Shown here one piece after another: positions 40,953 to 49,677 of a DNA stretch of 56,132 nt. The first letter of the stretch is position 1; every line of letters starts with the position of its first letter. The DNA is taken from assembly GCA_936933955.1 (NCBI GenBank), contig CAKZIN010000086.1, forward strand, positions 1 through 56,132. The letters are read 5' to 3'. The position numbers and the translations under genes were made by a program. Under the pieces are notes generated by a model that saw nothing but the letters and a program-made list of their open reading frames with translations, did no database searches and was not told where the DNA came from. This DNA is from an uncultured Sphingopyxis sp. Lineage in GTDB: Bacteria; Pseudomonadota; Alphaproteobacteria; Sphingomonadales; Sphingomonadaceae.

Positions 40953-43012
40953 CCGCCGCGTAGCATGGCAACACCGGCGTCGCGCTCAAACAGATAGAGC
41001 AGCACGCGCGCCGCATCGCCCCGCGGTCCATCGAGCCCGCCTTCGTTATCGAGCAGCATACGCGCATCATCGCGAGCCACCTCGATCAGCCGGTCGACCT
41101 GCTCCGGCGAGGCGAGCGAGAACGCTGCATCCCCCGACTGGCGCGTGCCGAGCAGTTCCCCGGCGCCGCGCAGCTTCAGATCCTCCTCGGCAATGCGGAA
41201 CCCATCGTCGCTGTCGCGGAGCAGCGCCAGCCTCGCGCGAGCGGTATCGCTGACGGTGCCCGCGCGCAGCAGGATGCAGGTCGACGCGCCGCTCCCCCGC
41301 CCGACCCGCCCGCGCAGCTGGTGTAGTTGGGCGAGCCCGAAGCGTTCCGCATTCTCAATGACGATTAGCGTCGCCTCGGGCACATCGACCCCAACCTCGA
41401 TCACCGTTGTCGCCACCAGCAGCTGGAGGCGTCCCGCCTGAAAGTCGGCCATCACCACGTCGCGCTCGGGTCCCTTCATGCGTCCGTGAACCAGCCCGAC
41501 CTTATCCCCAAAGCGCAGCTTCAACGTCGCGGCGCGAGCTTCGGCGGAGGTGGCGTTGGCCTCGTCATTTTCTTCGACCAGCGGGCACACCCAATAGGCG
41601 CGCTGTCCGCTGGCGAGGTGGCGGCCGACTGCTTCGACCAGCGTGTCGAGCCGGTCGGCGGACATCACCCGCGTGTCGATCGGGGTGCGCCCCGGCGGGC
41701 GTTCGTCGAGCCGGCTCTGGTCCATTTCGCCATAGGCGGCGAGCGTCAGCGTGCGCGGGATCGGGGTCGCGGTCATCGCCAGCACATGCGGCGCCACCCT
41801 GCCCTTGCGCGCCAGCATCAACCGCTGCGCCACGCCGAACTTGTGCTGTTCATCGACGATCACGACGCCGAGGTCGCGATAGTCGACCGTCTCCTGAAAG
41901 ATGGCGTGGGTGCCCACGAGGATGTCGATTGTCCCGTCGGCGAGGCCCATCAGCGTCGCGGTGCGCGCGCGGCCCTTGTCACGCCCCGTCAGCAGCGCGA
42001 CCTCCACCCCCGTCCCCGCCGCCATCCGCCGCAGCGTCTCATAATGCTGGCGCGCGAGGATCTCGGTCGGCGCGAGGAAGGCGCCCTGCGTCCCCGCCTC
42101 CACCGCCGCCAGCAGCGCCATCAGCGCGACCAGCGTCTTGCCCGAGCCGACATCGCCCTGCAGCAGCCGCAGCATGGCCGAGGCCTGCGCCATATCGCCG
42201 TCGATCTCAGCGATGGCGCGGCGCTGCGCTCCGGTCAGCTCGAATGGCAGGTTGAGCCGCCGCCGGAGCCGCCCGTCGCCGACGATCGGTCGCCCGCGCC
42301 GGGCGCGGCTTGCCGCCTTGACCAGCAGGATCGCGAGTTGCCCCGCCAGCAGCTCGTCATAGGCGAGCCGGTCACGCGCGGCGCTGTCCTGCGGGTCGGC
42401 ATGCGCACGATGCAGCGCAGCCTTCCACGTCGGCCAGCTGCGCGCCATGAGGAGGCTGGGCGTGATCCATTCGTCGAGGTCCGGCAGCTCCGCCAACGCC
42501 TCCCCCACCAGCGCGCCGAGCCGGGGATTGGTGATGCCTTCGGTTAGCGGATAGATGCTTTCGCGCAGCCGAGCGGCTTTCGCGTCCTTGGGTTCGAGCA
42601 CCTGATCGGGGCGCACGATCTGGCGCATGTCGCCCCACTGGTCGAGCCGCCCGCACACCAGCCGCGGCTCGCCTAGCGGCATCGCCTTCTTGGCCATGCC
42701 CGTCGCTCGCCCGAACCACACCACCGCGACATGATCGCCCACGCTGTCATAGGCATCGACGCGGAACGGCGCGCGTGGCGAGGAGGGCGCGCGATATTGG
42801 CGCGCAGTCAGCTCCACCACCACCCCCTGCCCGATCGCGGCGTCGTCGAGCCGCGCGATGCGTTGCCGGTCGATCCGCCCCGTCGGCTGGTGGAACAGGA
42901 GGTCACGCGTCCGCGTGATATCCAGCCGTTCGAGCGCCTTGGCGAGCTGCGGCCCCACGCCCCGCCGCGACGCGACATCGGCGAACAGCATGTTGAGGAT
43001 CGACGGGCGCAT
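40949..43012 (-). CDS. recG: ATP-dependent DNA helicase RecG
   Basis: Branch-migrates stalled forks and recombination intermediates. N-terminal wedge domain (about 1-230), then the helicase motor with Walker A GDVGSGKTLVALMALL, the DEQH box VIVDEQHKFGVAQRLM, TATPIPRTLTLAAYGEMDQS and the motif VI region QLRGRVGRG, then ILLRAGTVSDTARARLALLRDS. 687 aa from ATG 43012, matching the family. Divergent from sdhE; recG, sdhE and mfd together form a conserved alphaproteobacterial cluster. Confidence 0.95.
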   Translation of the reverse strand: MRPSILNMLFADVASRRGVGPQLAKALERLDITRTRDLLFHQPTGRIDRQRIARLDDAAIGQGVVVELTARQYRAPSSPRAPFRVDAYDSVGDHVAVVWFGRATGMAKKAMPLGEPRLVCGRLDQWGDMRQIVRPDQVLEPKDAKAARLRESIYPLTEGITNPRLGALVGEALAELPDLDEWITPSLLMARSWPTWKAALHRAHADPQDSAARDRLAYDELLAGQLAILLVKAASRARRGRPIVGDGRLRRRLNLPFELTGAQRRAIAEIDGDMAQASAMLRLLQGDVGSGKTLVALMALLAAVEAGTQGAFLAPTEILARQHYETLRRMAAGTGVEVALLTGRDKGRARTATLMGLADGTIDILVGTHAIFQETVDYRDLGVVIVDEQHKFGVAQRLMLARKGRVAPHVLAMTATPIPRTLTLAAYGEMDQSRLDERPPGRTPIDTRVMSADRLDTLVEAVGRHLASGQRAYWVCPLVEENDEANATSAEARAATLKLRFGDKVGLVHGRMKGPERDVVMADFQAGRLQLLVATTVIEVGVDVPEATLIVIENAERFGLAQLHQLRGRVGRGSGASTCILLRAGTVSDTARARLALLRDSDDGFRIAEEDLKLRGAGELLGTRQSGDAAFSLASPEQVDRLIEVARDDARMLLDNEGGLDGPRGDAARVLLYLFERDAGVAMLRGG

Positions 43013-43131
43013 GACTATGTCGCCGCATAAGGGCGTCCCCGCCCCCACGCCAGCGCCATGCCGAGAGGGCCGGTTTCGCCGTGCCCTCCTCTTGCCGTTG
43101 CACCACGCCGCTGCCGCCTGAGGACGCTTCC

Positions 43132-43422
43132 GTGATCGAGATCGACCCCAACGACCCCCACGCGCTGCGCCGACGCCGCATCCACTGGCGTGCGCATCAT
43201 CGCGGCCTGCGCGAGGCCGACATGCTGGTCGGTGGCTGGTGGGACCGCCATGGCGCGAGCCTCGATGCTGCCGGGCTCGACTGGTTCGAAGCGCTGCTGG
43301 AGGAACAGGACGTCGACATCCTCGCCTGGGCGATGCGCCGCGAGCCGCTGCCCGAACGCTATGCCGGCGCCTATGCCGACAGCCTTCTCGCCGCCGATTA
43401 TGTGAGCCTGCCGCCGCGATGA
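43132..43422 (+). CDS. sdhE: FAD assembly factor SdhE (SDHAF2)
   Basis: 96-residue protein that helps covalent FAD attachment to succinate dehydrogenase subunit A. The conserved RGxxE motif is R24-G25-x-x-E28 in HHRGLREADMLVGGW; WFEALLEEQDVDILAW is the second family block. GTG 43132 is preceded by GAGGA at good spacing. Its stop overlaps the mfd start (ATGA). It is distant from any sdh genes, as usual. Confidence 0.93.
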   Translation: MIEIDPNDPHALRRRRIHWRAHHRGLREADMLVGGWWDRHGASLDAAGLDWFEALLEEQDVDILAWAMRREPLPERYAGAYADSLLAADYVSLPPR

Positions 43423-46400
43423 GCGACGCCATCGCCCGCATCGCTTCGGCCACGACGCCGCTGACGCTCGCCCGCGCGGCGGCGGGATTCACGCCGCTGC
43501 TCGCCGCCGACCTCGCGCGCTCTGCATGGGGCGGACGCGGCGCGCGCGCGGTGTGGATAGCGAGCGACGAAGCGGCGATGCACGCGCTCGCCGACGCCGC
43601 GCAATGGTTCGCGCCCGAGCTTGAGATCGTTCGCTTCCCGGCATGGGACTGCCTTCCCTACGACCGCGCCGGGCCGAGCCTGCGCGCCTCGTCCGATCGC
43701 CTCGCCGCGCTGGCGGCGTTGCAGGCACCGCTGACCGGTCCGCAGCTGCTCGTCACCACCGTCAACGCTGCGACGCAGCGCACGCTGACGCCGTTCCGCG
43801 TTCGCCAGCTGTCGGCGAAGCTCGCCCCCGGCACCCGCATCGACCGCGACGCGCTGGCGACGATGCTCACCGCCAATGGCTATGTCCGCGTCGATACCGT
43901 CGCCGATCACGGCGAATATGCGGTGCGCGGCGGGATCGTCGACCTCTACCCTGCGGGCGAGACCCACGGCTACCGACTCGACTTCTTCGGCGACGAGATC
44001 GAGACGCTGCGCCGTTTCGACCCCGCTGACCAGCGCAGCGCCGGTTCGGCAGAGTCGCTGACGCTGCTGCCTGCCGCGGAGACGCTGCTCGACGAGGAGT
44101 CGATCCGCCGCTTCCGCACCCGCTACCGCGACCGCTTCGGCGCCACCGCGACCGGCGACCCGCTTTATCAGGCAGTGTCGGAGGGACGACGCCTCGCGGG
44201 GGTCGATCACTGGCTGCCGCTGGTCGAGGAGCGGCTCGAAACGCTGTTCGATCATGTCGGCGAAAGCGCACTGATCGTCCGCGATCAGGGCAGCGTCGCC
44301 GCCGCGGCATCGCGCTTCGAGGCGATCGCCGACTACCACCAGAACCGCGTCGAGGCCGAGCGCAGCTCCCCCGGTGCCTACCGTCCGCTGCCGCCTGACG
44401 CGCCGTATCTGAGCGATGCCGAATGGTCGGGACTGCTCGACACCCGCATCGCGCACTACGCAACAGCCTTCGACGAGCCCCCCGCCGCCAACGTCATCGA
44501 CCTCGCCACCCGCCCCGCGCGCGACTTCCTGCCCGAGCGGTCGGCGGGGGCGAACGTTTACGACGCGCTTGTCACGCACGTTCGCGCGCAGAAGCAGCAG
44601 CGCCACCTCCTCGCCTGCTATTCGGAGGGCTCGCGCGACCGGCTGTTGACGCTGATCCGCGACCACGGCCTCGACGCGGTCGCGAGCGCGGATGGTTGGC
44701 AGGAGGGCATCGCCACCGCCGCCAGCGCGCTGACCGCGGTGGTGCTGCCGCTCGACCACGGCTTTGCCACCGACGATATCGAAATCCTGTCCGAACAGGA
44801 CGTGCTCGGCGACCGCCTCGTCCGCCGCCAGCGCCGCAAGAAGAGCGCCGACGCCTTCCTCGCGGAGATGGCGACGCTCTCCGTCGGCGACCTCGTTGTC
44901 CACCGCGACCATGGCATCGGGCGCTACGAGGGGCTGACCTCGATCCCCGTCGGCACCAACCCGCACGACTGCGTGTGGCTGACCTATGCCGGCGGAGACA
45001 AGCTGTTCGTGCCCGTCGAAAACCTCGACGTGCTGACCCGCTACGGCGGCGAGAGCGAAGGGGTGCCGCTCGACCGCCTCGGCGGCGAAGCGTGGCAACG
45101 GCGAAGGTCGCGCATGAAGGAACGCATCCGCGAGATCGCGGGCGAACTGCTTGCGACCGCCGCCTTGCGTGCGCTGCGCCCGGCGGATGTGGCGGTCGCC
45201 GACGGCACGCTCAACGAATTCGTCGACCGCTTCCCCTACACCGAAACCGACGATCAGGACCGCGCCATCGCCGACGTGCTGAGCGATCTCGCCGCCGGTC
45301 GCCCGATGGACCGGCTCGTCTGCGGCGACGTCGGCTTCGGCAAGACCGAGGTCGCGCTGCGCGCCGCATTCGTCGCGGCGATGGCCGGGATGCAGGTAGC
45401 GGTGGTGTGCCCGACGACGCTCCTCGCGCGGCAGCATTTCACCAACTTCTCGGAGCGGTTCAAAGGCTTCCCGATCGAGATCGGCCGCCTCTCCCGCCTC
45501 GTCCCCGCGGCGGAGGCGAAGGCGACCAAGGAAGGGCTCGCCAGCGGCAAGATCGACATCGTCGTCGGCACCCACGCACTCCTCGCCAAGGGCATCGAGT
45601 TCAAGCGCCTCGGCCTGGTCATCGTCGATGAGGAACAGCGCTTCGGCGTGACGCACAAGGAGCGGCTGAAGGCGCTCAAGACCGACGTGCATGTGCTGAC
45701 GCTGACCGCGACGCCGATCCCCCGCACGCTGCAGATGGCGATGTCGGGCCTTCGCGAATTGTCAGTCATCAAGACCCCGCCGGTCGATCGCCTCGCGGTG
45801 CGCACCTATGTCGCGCCGTGGGACCCGGTGGTCATCCGCGAGGCGTTGATGCGCGAGCATCATCGCGGCGGGCAGAGCTTCCTCGTCACCCCCAAGATCG
45901 CTGACCTCCCCGACATCGAGGAGTATCTGCGGCGCGAGGTGCCCGAGATCCGTTATGTCATCGCCCACGGCCAGATGGCGGCAGGCGAGGTCGAGGAGCG
46001 GATGAGCGCCTTTTACGACCGGCGCTACGACCTCCTCGTTTCGACCACCATCGTCGAAAGCGGGCTCGACATTCCCAACGCCAACACGCTCATCGTCCAC
46101 CGCGCCGACCGCTTCGGGCTGGCCCAGCTCTACCAGCTGCGCGGGCGAGTGGGGCGCGCCAAAACGCGCGCCTACGCCTACCTCACCACGCCGCCCGAGC
46201 GGCTGATGACCGAGACGGCGGAGAAGCGGCTCAAGATCCTCAGCGACCTCGACAGCCTTGGCGCGGGGTTCCAGCTGGCGAGCCACGATCTCGACATTCG
46301 CGGCGCGGGCAACCTCGTCGGCGACGAACAGTCGGGGCATATCCGCGAGGTCGGATTCGAACTCTACCAGTCGATGCTGGAGGAGGCGATCCTCGAGGCG

Positions 46401-46886
46401 CGGGCGGTCGGGTCGGGCGCGGCCAAGCCGCTCGAAGCCTTCTCCCCCGTGCTGACCATCGACGCGCCGATCCTGCTGCCGGAGGACTATATCCCTGACC
46501 TCCCCGTCCGCATGGGCCTCTACCGCCGCCTCAACGAGCTCGAGGACCGCGCCGCAATCGACGCCTTTGCGGCGGAGATGATCGACCGTTTTGGCCCCCT
46601 CCCCCAGCCGACGCAGAATCTGCTGCTGCTGATGGAGATCAAATTGAACGCCACCCGCGCGCGCATCGGCAAGCTCGACGTCGGCGCGAAGGGCGCGCTC
46701 GTCGCCTTCCACAACGACGCGCCGCCCAACGTCGACGGGCTGCTCGCCTATGCCGAGCGGTTGCAGGGCACCGCCAAGCTGCGCCCCGACGGGAAACTCG
46801 CCATCACTCGCGCATGGCCGACGGCGGAGGCGCGGCTCAACGGTGCCCTGCAACTGTCCAAGGGGCTGGCGAAGATCGCGGCCTAA
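43419..46886 (+). CDS. mfd: Transcription-repair coupling factor Mfd
   Basis: Removes RNA polymerase stalled at lesions and recruits UvrA. 1155 aa from ATG 43419. UvrB-homology N-terminal part (about 1-350), RNA polymerase-interacting domain with GDLVVHRDHGIGRYEGLTSI, RecG-like translocase with Walker A CGDVGFGKTEVALRAAF and DEEQ box IVDEEQRFG, TRG region and C-terminal domain D7 with LLLLMEIKLNATRARIGKLD. Translated with sdhE; the TAA stop shares bases with the stop of the convergent EAL gene. Confidence 0.96.
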   Translation: MSDAIARIASATTPLTLARAAAGFTPLLAADLARSAWGGRGARAVWIASDEAAMHALADAAQWFAPELEIVRFPAWDCLPYDRAGPSLRASSDRLAALAALQAPLTGPQLLVTTVNAATQRTLTPFRVRQLSAKLAPGTRIDRDALATMLTANGYVRVDTVADHGEYAVRGGIVDLYPAGETHGYRLDFFGDEIETLRRFDPADQRSAGSAESLTLLPAAETLLDEESIRRFRTRYRDRFGATATGDPLYQAVSEGRRLAGVDHWLPLVEERLETLFDHVGESALIVRDQGSVAAAASRFEAIADYHQNRVEAERSSPGAYRPLPPDAPYLSDAEWSGLLDTRIAHYATAFDEPPAANVIDLATRPARDFLPERSAGANVYDALVTHVRAQKQQRHLLACYSEGSRDRLLTLIRDHGLDAVASADGWQEGIATAASALTAVVLPLDHGFATDDIEILSEQDVLGDRLVRRQRRKKSADAFLAEMATLSVGDLVVHRDHGIGRYEGLTSIPVGTNPHDCVWLTYAGGDKLFVPVENLDVLTRYGGESEGVPLDRLGGEAWQRRRSRMKERIREIAGELLATAALRALRPADVAVADGTLNEFVDRFPYTETDDQDRAIADVLSDLAAGRPMDRLVCGDVGFGKTEVALRAAFVAAMAGMQVAVVCPTTLLARQHFTNFSERFKGFPIEIGRLSRLVPAAEAKATKEGLASGKIDIVVGTHALLAKGIEFKRLGLVIVDEEQRFGVTHKERLKALKTDVHVLTLTATPIPRTLQMAMSGLRELSVIKTPPVDRLAVRTYVAPWDPVVIREALMREHHRGGQSFLVTPKIADLPDIEEYLRREVPEIRYVIAHGQMAAGEVEERMSAFYDRRYDLLVSTTIVESGLDIPNANTLIVHRADRFGLAQLYQLRGRVGRAKTRAYAYLTTPPERLMTETAEKRLKILSDLDSLGAGFQLASHDLDIRGAGNLVGDEQSGHIREVGFELYQSMLEEAILEARAVGSGAAKPLEAFSPVLTIDAPILLPEDYIPDLPVRMGLYRRLNELEDRAAIDAFAAEMIDRFGPLPQPTQNLLLLMEIKLNATRARIGKLDVGAKGALVAFHNDAPPNVDGLLAYAERLQGTAKLRPDGKLAITRAWPTAEARLNGALQLSKGLAKIAA

Positions 46887-48118
46887 ACGATCATCCAGCC
46901 GCGCGCGAACTCCGCGAACCGCTCGGGCGCCAGTGGCTCGGCGCGCAGGTAGCCCTGATACGCATCCGCGCCCATCGCGGCGATGCGGGCGAGCTGCTCC
47001 TCGCTCTCGATGCCTTCGACCAGCACTTTGACCCCGAGCGTCTGTGCGAGGTCGAGCACGCCTTGCAGCACCGTGCGATCACGCTCCGCGGTATCCGCGT
47101 CGGCTGCAAAGTCGCTGTCGATCTTGATCGAATCGACCGGCAGTTGGCGCAGCCACGCAAAGCCTGAATGCGCCGTGCCGAAGTCGTCGAGCGCGACATG
47201 CACCCCCGCCTGTCGCAAGCGTATCAGCCCGCAGCGCGCGGCGTTCATGCTACCGAGCGCCGCGGTCTCCACAACCTCGACACCCAGCCGCTGCGGCGCG
47301 ACCCCAGCGTCGCTCGCCAATGTGAGCAGGCTCTCGACAAGGTCCGGCGCGCACAGGTCCGCGGCCGTGAGGTTGAGGCTGACCCGCAGCGTGTCGAGCG
47401 GTGCGTCCCAGCGCGCCATCGTTTCGATTGCCGTGCGCCACACCCGGTGCGAAAGCTCGCGCTCCAGCCCGGCACGCGCCGCCGCCGCGAACAGCGCGGC
47501 GCCGCCGATCTCTCCCAGCCGAGGGTGCTGCATCGACGCGAGCGCCTCCGCCCCGATCAGTTGGTCACCTTCGATCGCAAACTGCGGTTGCAACCGCAGT
47601 TCGAGCCCCTCGCCCCGCAGCACTGCATCCATGTCGATCGCGCGGAGGTCGCCCGACCGGCTCGACAACCGTTGCGCGATGCGCGCGACGTCGGCGCCAC
47701 TGTCCGGCGCCCCGACCGGCCCGAGCGCGAGGCGGAGCAGCAGCGGCTGCTGCGCGTCGGTCGGTTCGGGCAGCAGCTCTCCCACCGCCTGCACGATCGC
47801 GCGCGCCTCTACCCGCAGCCGTGCGAGCCCCACCGACGCGGGCGGGACGATCGCGAAGCGCGCGCCGCCGATACGATAGACGCTCGCCCGCGGTCCGAAC
47901 TCCGCACGGATCAGCCGCGACAGCCGACGCCCTACCGCCTTCAGCAGCTCATCGCCCGCAGCCTCGCCGGCCGCGTCGTTGAGCCGCACCAGCCGACCGA
48001 TCTCCACCAATGCCACCGCGCGCGGCGCGCCGGTGGAGCGGGACAGAGCGGCGTGAAAAGCATCCCGCGTCGGCAAACGCGTGAGCGCATCGCGCGGGGC
48101 TACTGACTGTTCGGGCAT
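46883..48118 (-). CDS. EAL-domain phosphodiesterase with degenerate GGDEF domain
   Basis: 411 residues, no transmembrane part. The N-terminal domain (about 8-160) keeps the GGDEF fold but the signature is GGARF (84-88), so cyclase activity is unlikely. The EAL domain (about 165-405) retains the metal and catalytic residues: EAL at 191-193, N249 (SLNLTAADL), E281/E284, DDFG at 311-314, K332, E368/E371 (VEGIESEEQ) and QGYL at 388-391. It should hydrolyse c-di-GMP. ATG 48118. Stop overlaps mfd's stop. A PilZ protein in the same window may read the same pool. Confidence 0.88.
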   Translation of the reverse strand: MPEQSVAPRDALTRLPTRDAFHAALSRSTGAPRAVALVEIGRLVRLNDAAGEAAGDELLKAVGRRLSRLIRAEFGPRASVYRIGGARFAIVPPASVGLARLRVEARAIVQAVGELLPEPTDAQQPLLLRLALGPVGAPDSGADVARIAQRLSSRSGDLRAIDMDAVLRGEGLELRLQPQFAIEGDQLIGAEALASMQHPRLGEIGGAALFAAAARAGLERELSHRVWRTAIETMARWDAPLDTLRVSLNLTAADLCAPDLVESLLTLASDAGVAPQRLGVEVVETAALGSMNAARCGLIRLRQAGVHVALDDFGTAHSGFAWLRQLPVDSIKIDSDFAADADTAERDRTVLQGVLDLAQTLGVKVLVEGIESEEQLARIAAMGADAYQGYLRAEPLAPERFAEFARGWMIV

Positions 48119-48222
48119 CCGCGCATGTCAGTGGCGCGAAGCCTGTGTCAGCGCAAGCGCTTGTCACCCGGCGCGGCGCACGGCACAGCGTCCCAAAGCG
48201 CGACAGTCGGGAGCGAGCAAGC

Positions 48223-49026
48223 GTGAGTGCCCCAACCTCCCCCGGCCAACCGCCCGAGCAGCGCCGAGTGGCTCTGGTCCATTCGGACACCGCGGAGGCT
48301 CGCTCCGCCGCCGCCGCTCTGCGCGAACTGCACGACTTCGACGAACCGGGCGATGCGGAGTTGATCGTGGCGCTGGGCGGCGATGGCTTCATGCTTCAGA
48401 CGCTGCACGCGATGCTCGACCAGGCGCGCACGCTGCCGGTGTTCGGCATGAACCGTGGCACGGTCGGTTTTCTGATGAACGAGTATCGCGCGGAAGGGCT
48501 GACGGAAAGGCTCGCACGCGCGGTCGCGCTCAACGTCTCACCGCTTCAGGCGAGCATCACCAGCTGCGCCGGGGATGTGCAGGTTCTCCCCGCGATCAAC
48601 GAACTTTCGCTGCTGCGCGAGACGCGGCAGACCGCGAAGCTCGAACTGACCGTCGATGGGCGGATGATGCTCGAGGAGTTGTCGGGCGACGGGCTGCTGG
48701 TCGCCACCCCCGCGGGTTCGACCGCCTACAACCTCTCCGCCAACGGGCCGATCCTGCCGCTCGGATCTCGGATGCTGGCGGTGACGCCGATCAGTCCTTT
48801 TCGGCCGAGGCGCTGGCGCGGCGCGATCGTTCCCGACGACGTGCGCATCGGCATCCGCGTGCGGGAGGCGGTGAAGCGCCCGGTGAGCGCCGTCGCCGAC
48901 CAGCGGGAGGTGCGCGACGTCAAGCATGTCGAGGTCGCGATCGACCGCACCCGGTCGCTGACGCTGCTGTTCGACCCCGAACATGCGCTCGACGAACGCA
49001 TCGCGCGCGAACAGTTCATCGGGTGA
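48223..49026 (+). CDS. nadK: NAD kinase
   Basis: Phosphorylates NAD to NADP. Motifs: ALGGDGFMLQTLHAM, FGMNRGTVGFLMN, AINELSLLRETRQTAKLELT and the nucleotide site STAYNLSANGPILPLGS. 267 aa from GTG 48223, with GGGAG about 8 bases upstream. Short type, matching other alphaproteobacterial NAD kinases. Divergent from the EAL gene across 104 bases; tRNA-Asn lies 99 bases downstream. Confidence 0.94.
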   Translation: MSAPTSPGQPPEQRRVALVHSDTAEARSAAAALRELHDFDEPGDAELIVALGGDGFMLQTLHAMLDQARTLPVFGMNRGTVGFLMNEYRAEGLTERLARAVALNVSPLQASITSCAGDVQVLPAINELSLLRETRQTAKLELTVDGRMMLEELSGDGLLVATPAGSTAYNLSANGPILPLGSRMLAVTPISPFRPRRWRGAIVPDDVRIGIRVREAVKRPVSAVADQREVRDVKHVEVAIDRTRSLTLLFDPEHALDERIAREQFIG

Positions 49027-49125
49027 GGGGCGTGTCGCGCGGCGGCACAACGCTCTTGCAATCCGCACCAGCCCGCGCCAATAGCGCTCCCGCGTCGGGC
49101 CTGCCCTGACGCGCAGGTTGGCCGT

Positions 49126-49200
49126 TCCTCGGTAGCTCAGCGGTAGAGCAATCGACTGTTAATCGATTGGTCGCAGGTTCGAATCCTGCCCGAGGAGCCA
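49126..49200 (+). tRNA. tRNA-Asn (anticodon GTT), CCA encoded
   Basis: 75-base tRNA. Acceptor TCCTCGG pairs fully with CCGAGGA (49190-49196), discriminator G at 49197, CCA at 49198-49200. The anticodon arm is ATCGA-CTGTTAA-TCGAT, giving anticodon GTT. T-arm GCAGGTTCGAATCCTGC. No repeated 3' end elsewhere in the window. Confidence 0.97.
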
Positions 49201-49286
49201 GCCCTCTCACTTTCGCCATCGCCGCTTCACCGTGCGCCCGGATCGCGCTCGAGTGAACCGCCGCGACTTATCGGCGTTGATCCCGC

Positions 49287-49550
49287 ATGGCTGGTGGATG
49301 GGCCCGCGACGGCGCGGTGCAGGATCAAATCGACGACACGGTAACGGATGCGGTGCTCGCCGCTCGCGCGGCGATGCCGACCGGCGAGAGCGCCGAAGAG
49401 TGCGACCTCTGTGGAGCTGACATTCCGGAGGGGCGACGCAAGGCGATCCCGGGAGTGCGCACTTGCGTGGCCTGCCAGTCCGAACGCGACAAGATCCGCC
49501 GCCAGTCGACCATCAACCGCCGCGGCAGCAAGGACAGCCAGCTGCGATAA
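49287..49550 (+). CDS. DksA/TraR-family C4 zinc-finger protein (short form)
   Basis: 87 residues. A four-cysteine zinc finger is seen as CDLC and CVAC (ECDLCGADIPEGRRKAIPGV... then TCVACQ). The coiled-coil region and the acidic DxxDxA motif of true DksA are missing, so it is a YbiI/TraR-like small protein rather than DksA itself. It may still bind the RNA polymerase secondary channel. ATG 49287 without a strong Shine-Dalgarno. Confidence 0.85.
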   Translation: MAGGWARDGAVQDQIDDTVTDAVLAARAAMPTGESAEECDLCGADIPEGRRKAIPGVRTCVACQSERDKIRRQSTINRRGSKDSQLR

Positions 49551-49631
49551 GCGCCGCGGCGTTCGAGCGAGCACGCGCAAAACCTCGCACGTCGCCCCCG
49601 CTCCCTCCTTGCGGCAGCACGCGGCTCCTCT

Positions 49632-49657
49632 GTCATTACGAGGTGCGGAGCAAAGCA
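49632..49657. repeat. Degenerate dispersed intergenic repeat (possible)
   Basis: GTCATTACGAGGTGCGGAGC followed by AAAGCA, in the 127-base gap between the zinc-finger gene and secA, resembles the palindromic GTCATTGCGAG...GGAGCGAAGCA repeat that I recall from many alphaproteobacterial genomes. With the preceding GCTCCTC it can form a hairpin. Only this copy was noticed here. Confidence 0.35.
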
Positions 49658-49677
49658 GGGACGACGTGCGGGCGACC

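Noticed and set aside
43398..45692. 764-codon open frame antisense to mfd
   Set aside because: Long antisense frames are expected at this GC content; the plus strand encodes an unambiguous Mfd.
49016..49219. Short minus-strand frame across tRNA-Asn with a GFEPATN-like peptide
   Set aside because: This peptide is the antisense translation of the tRNA T-arm, a known annotation artefact.
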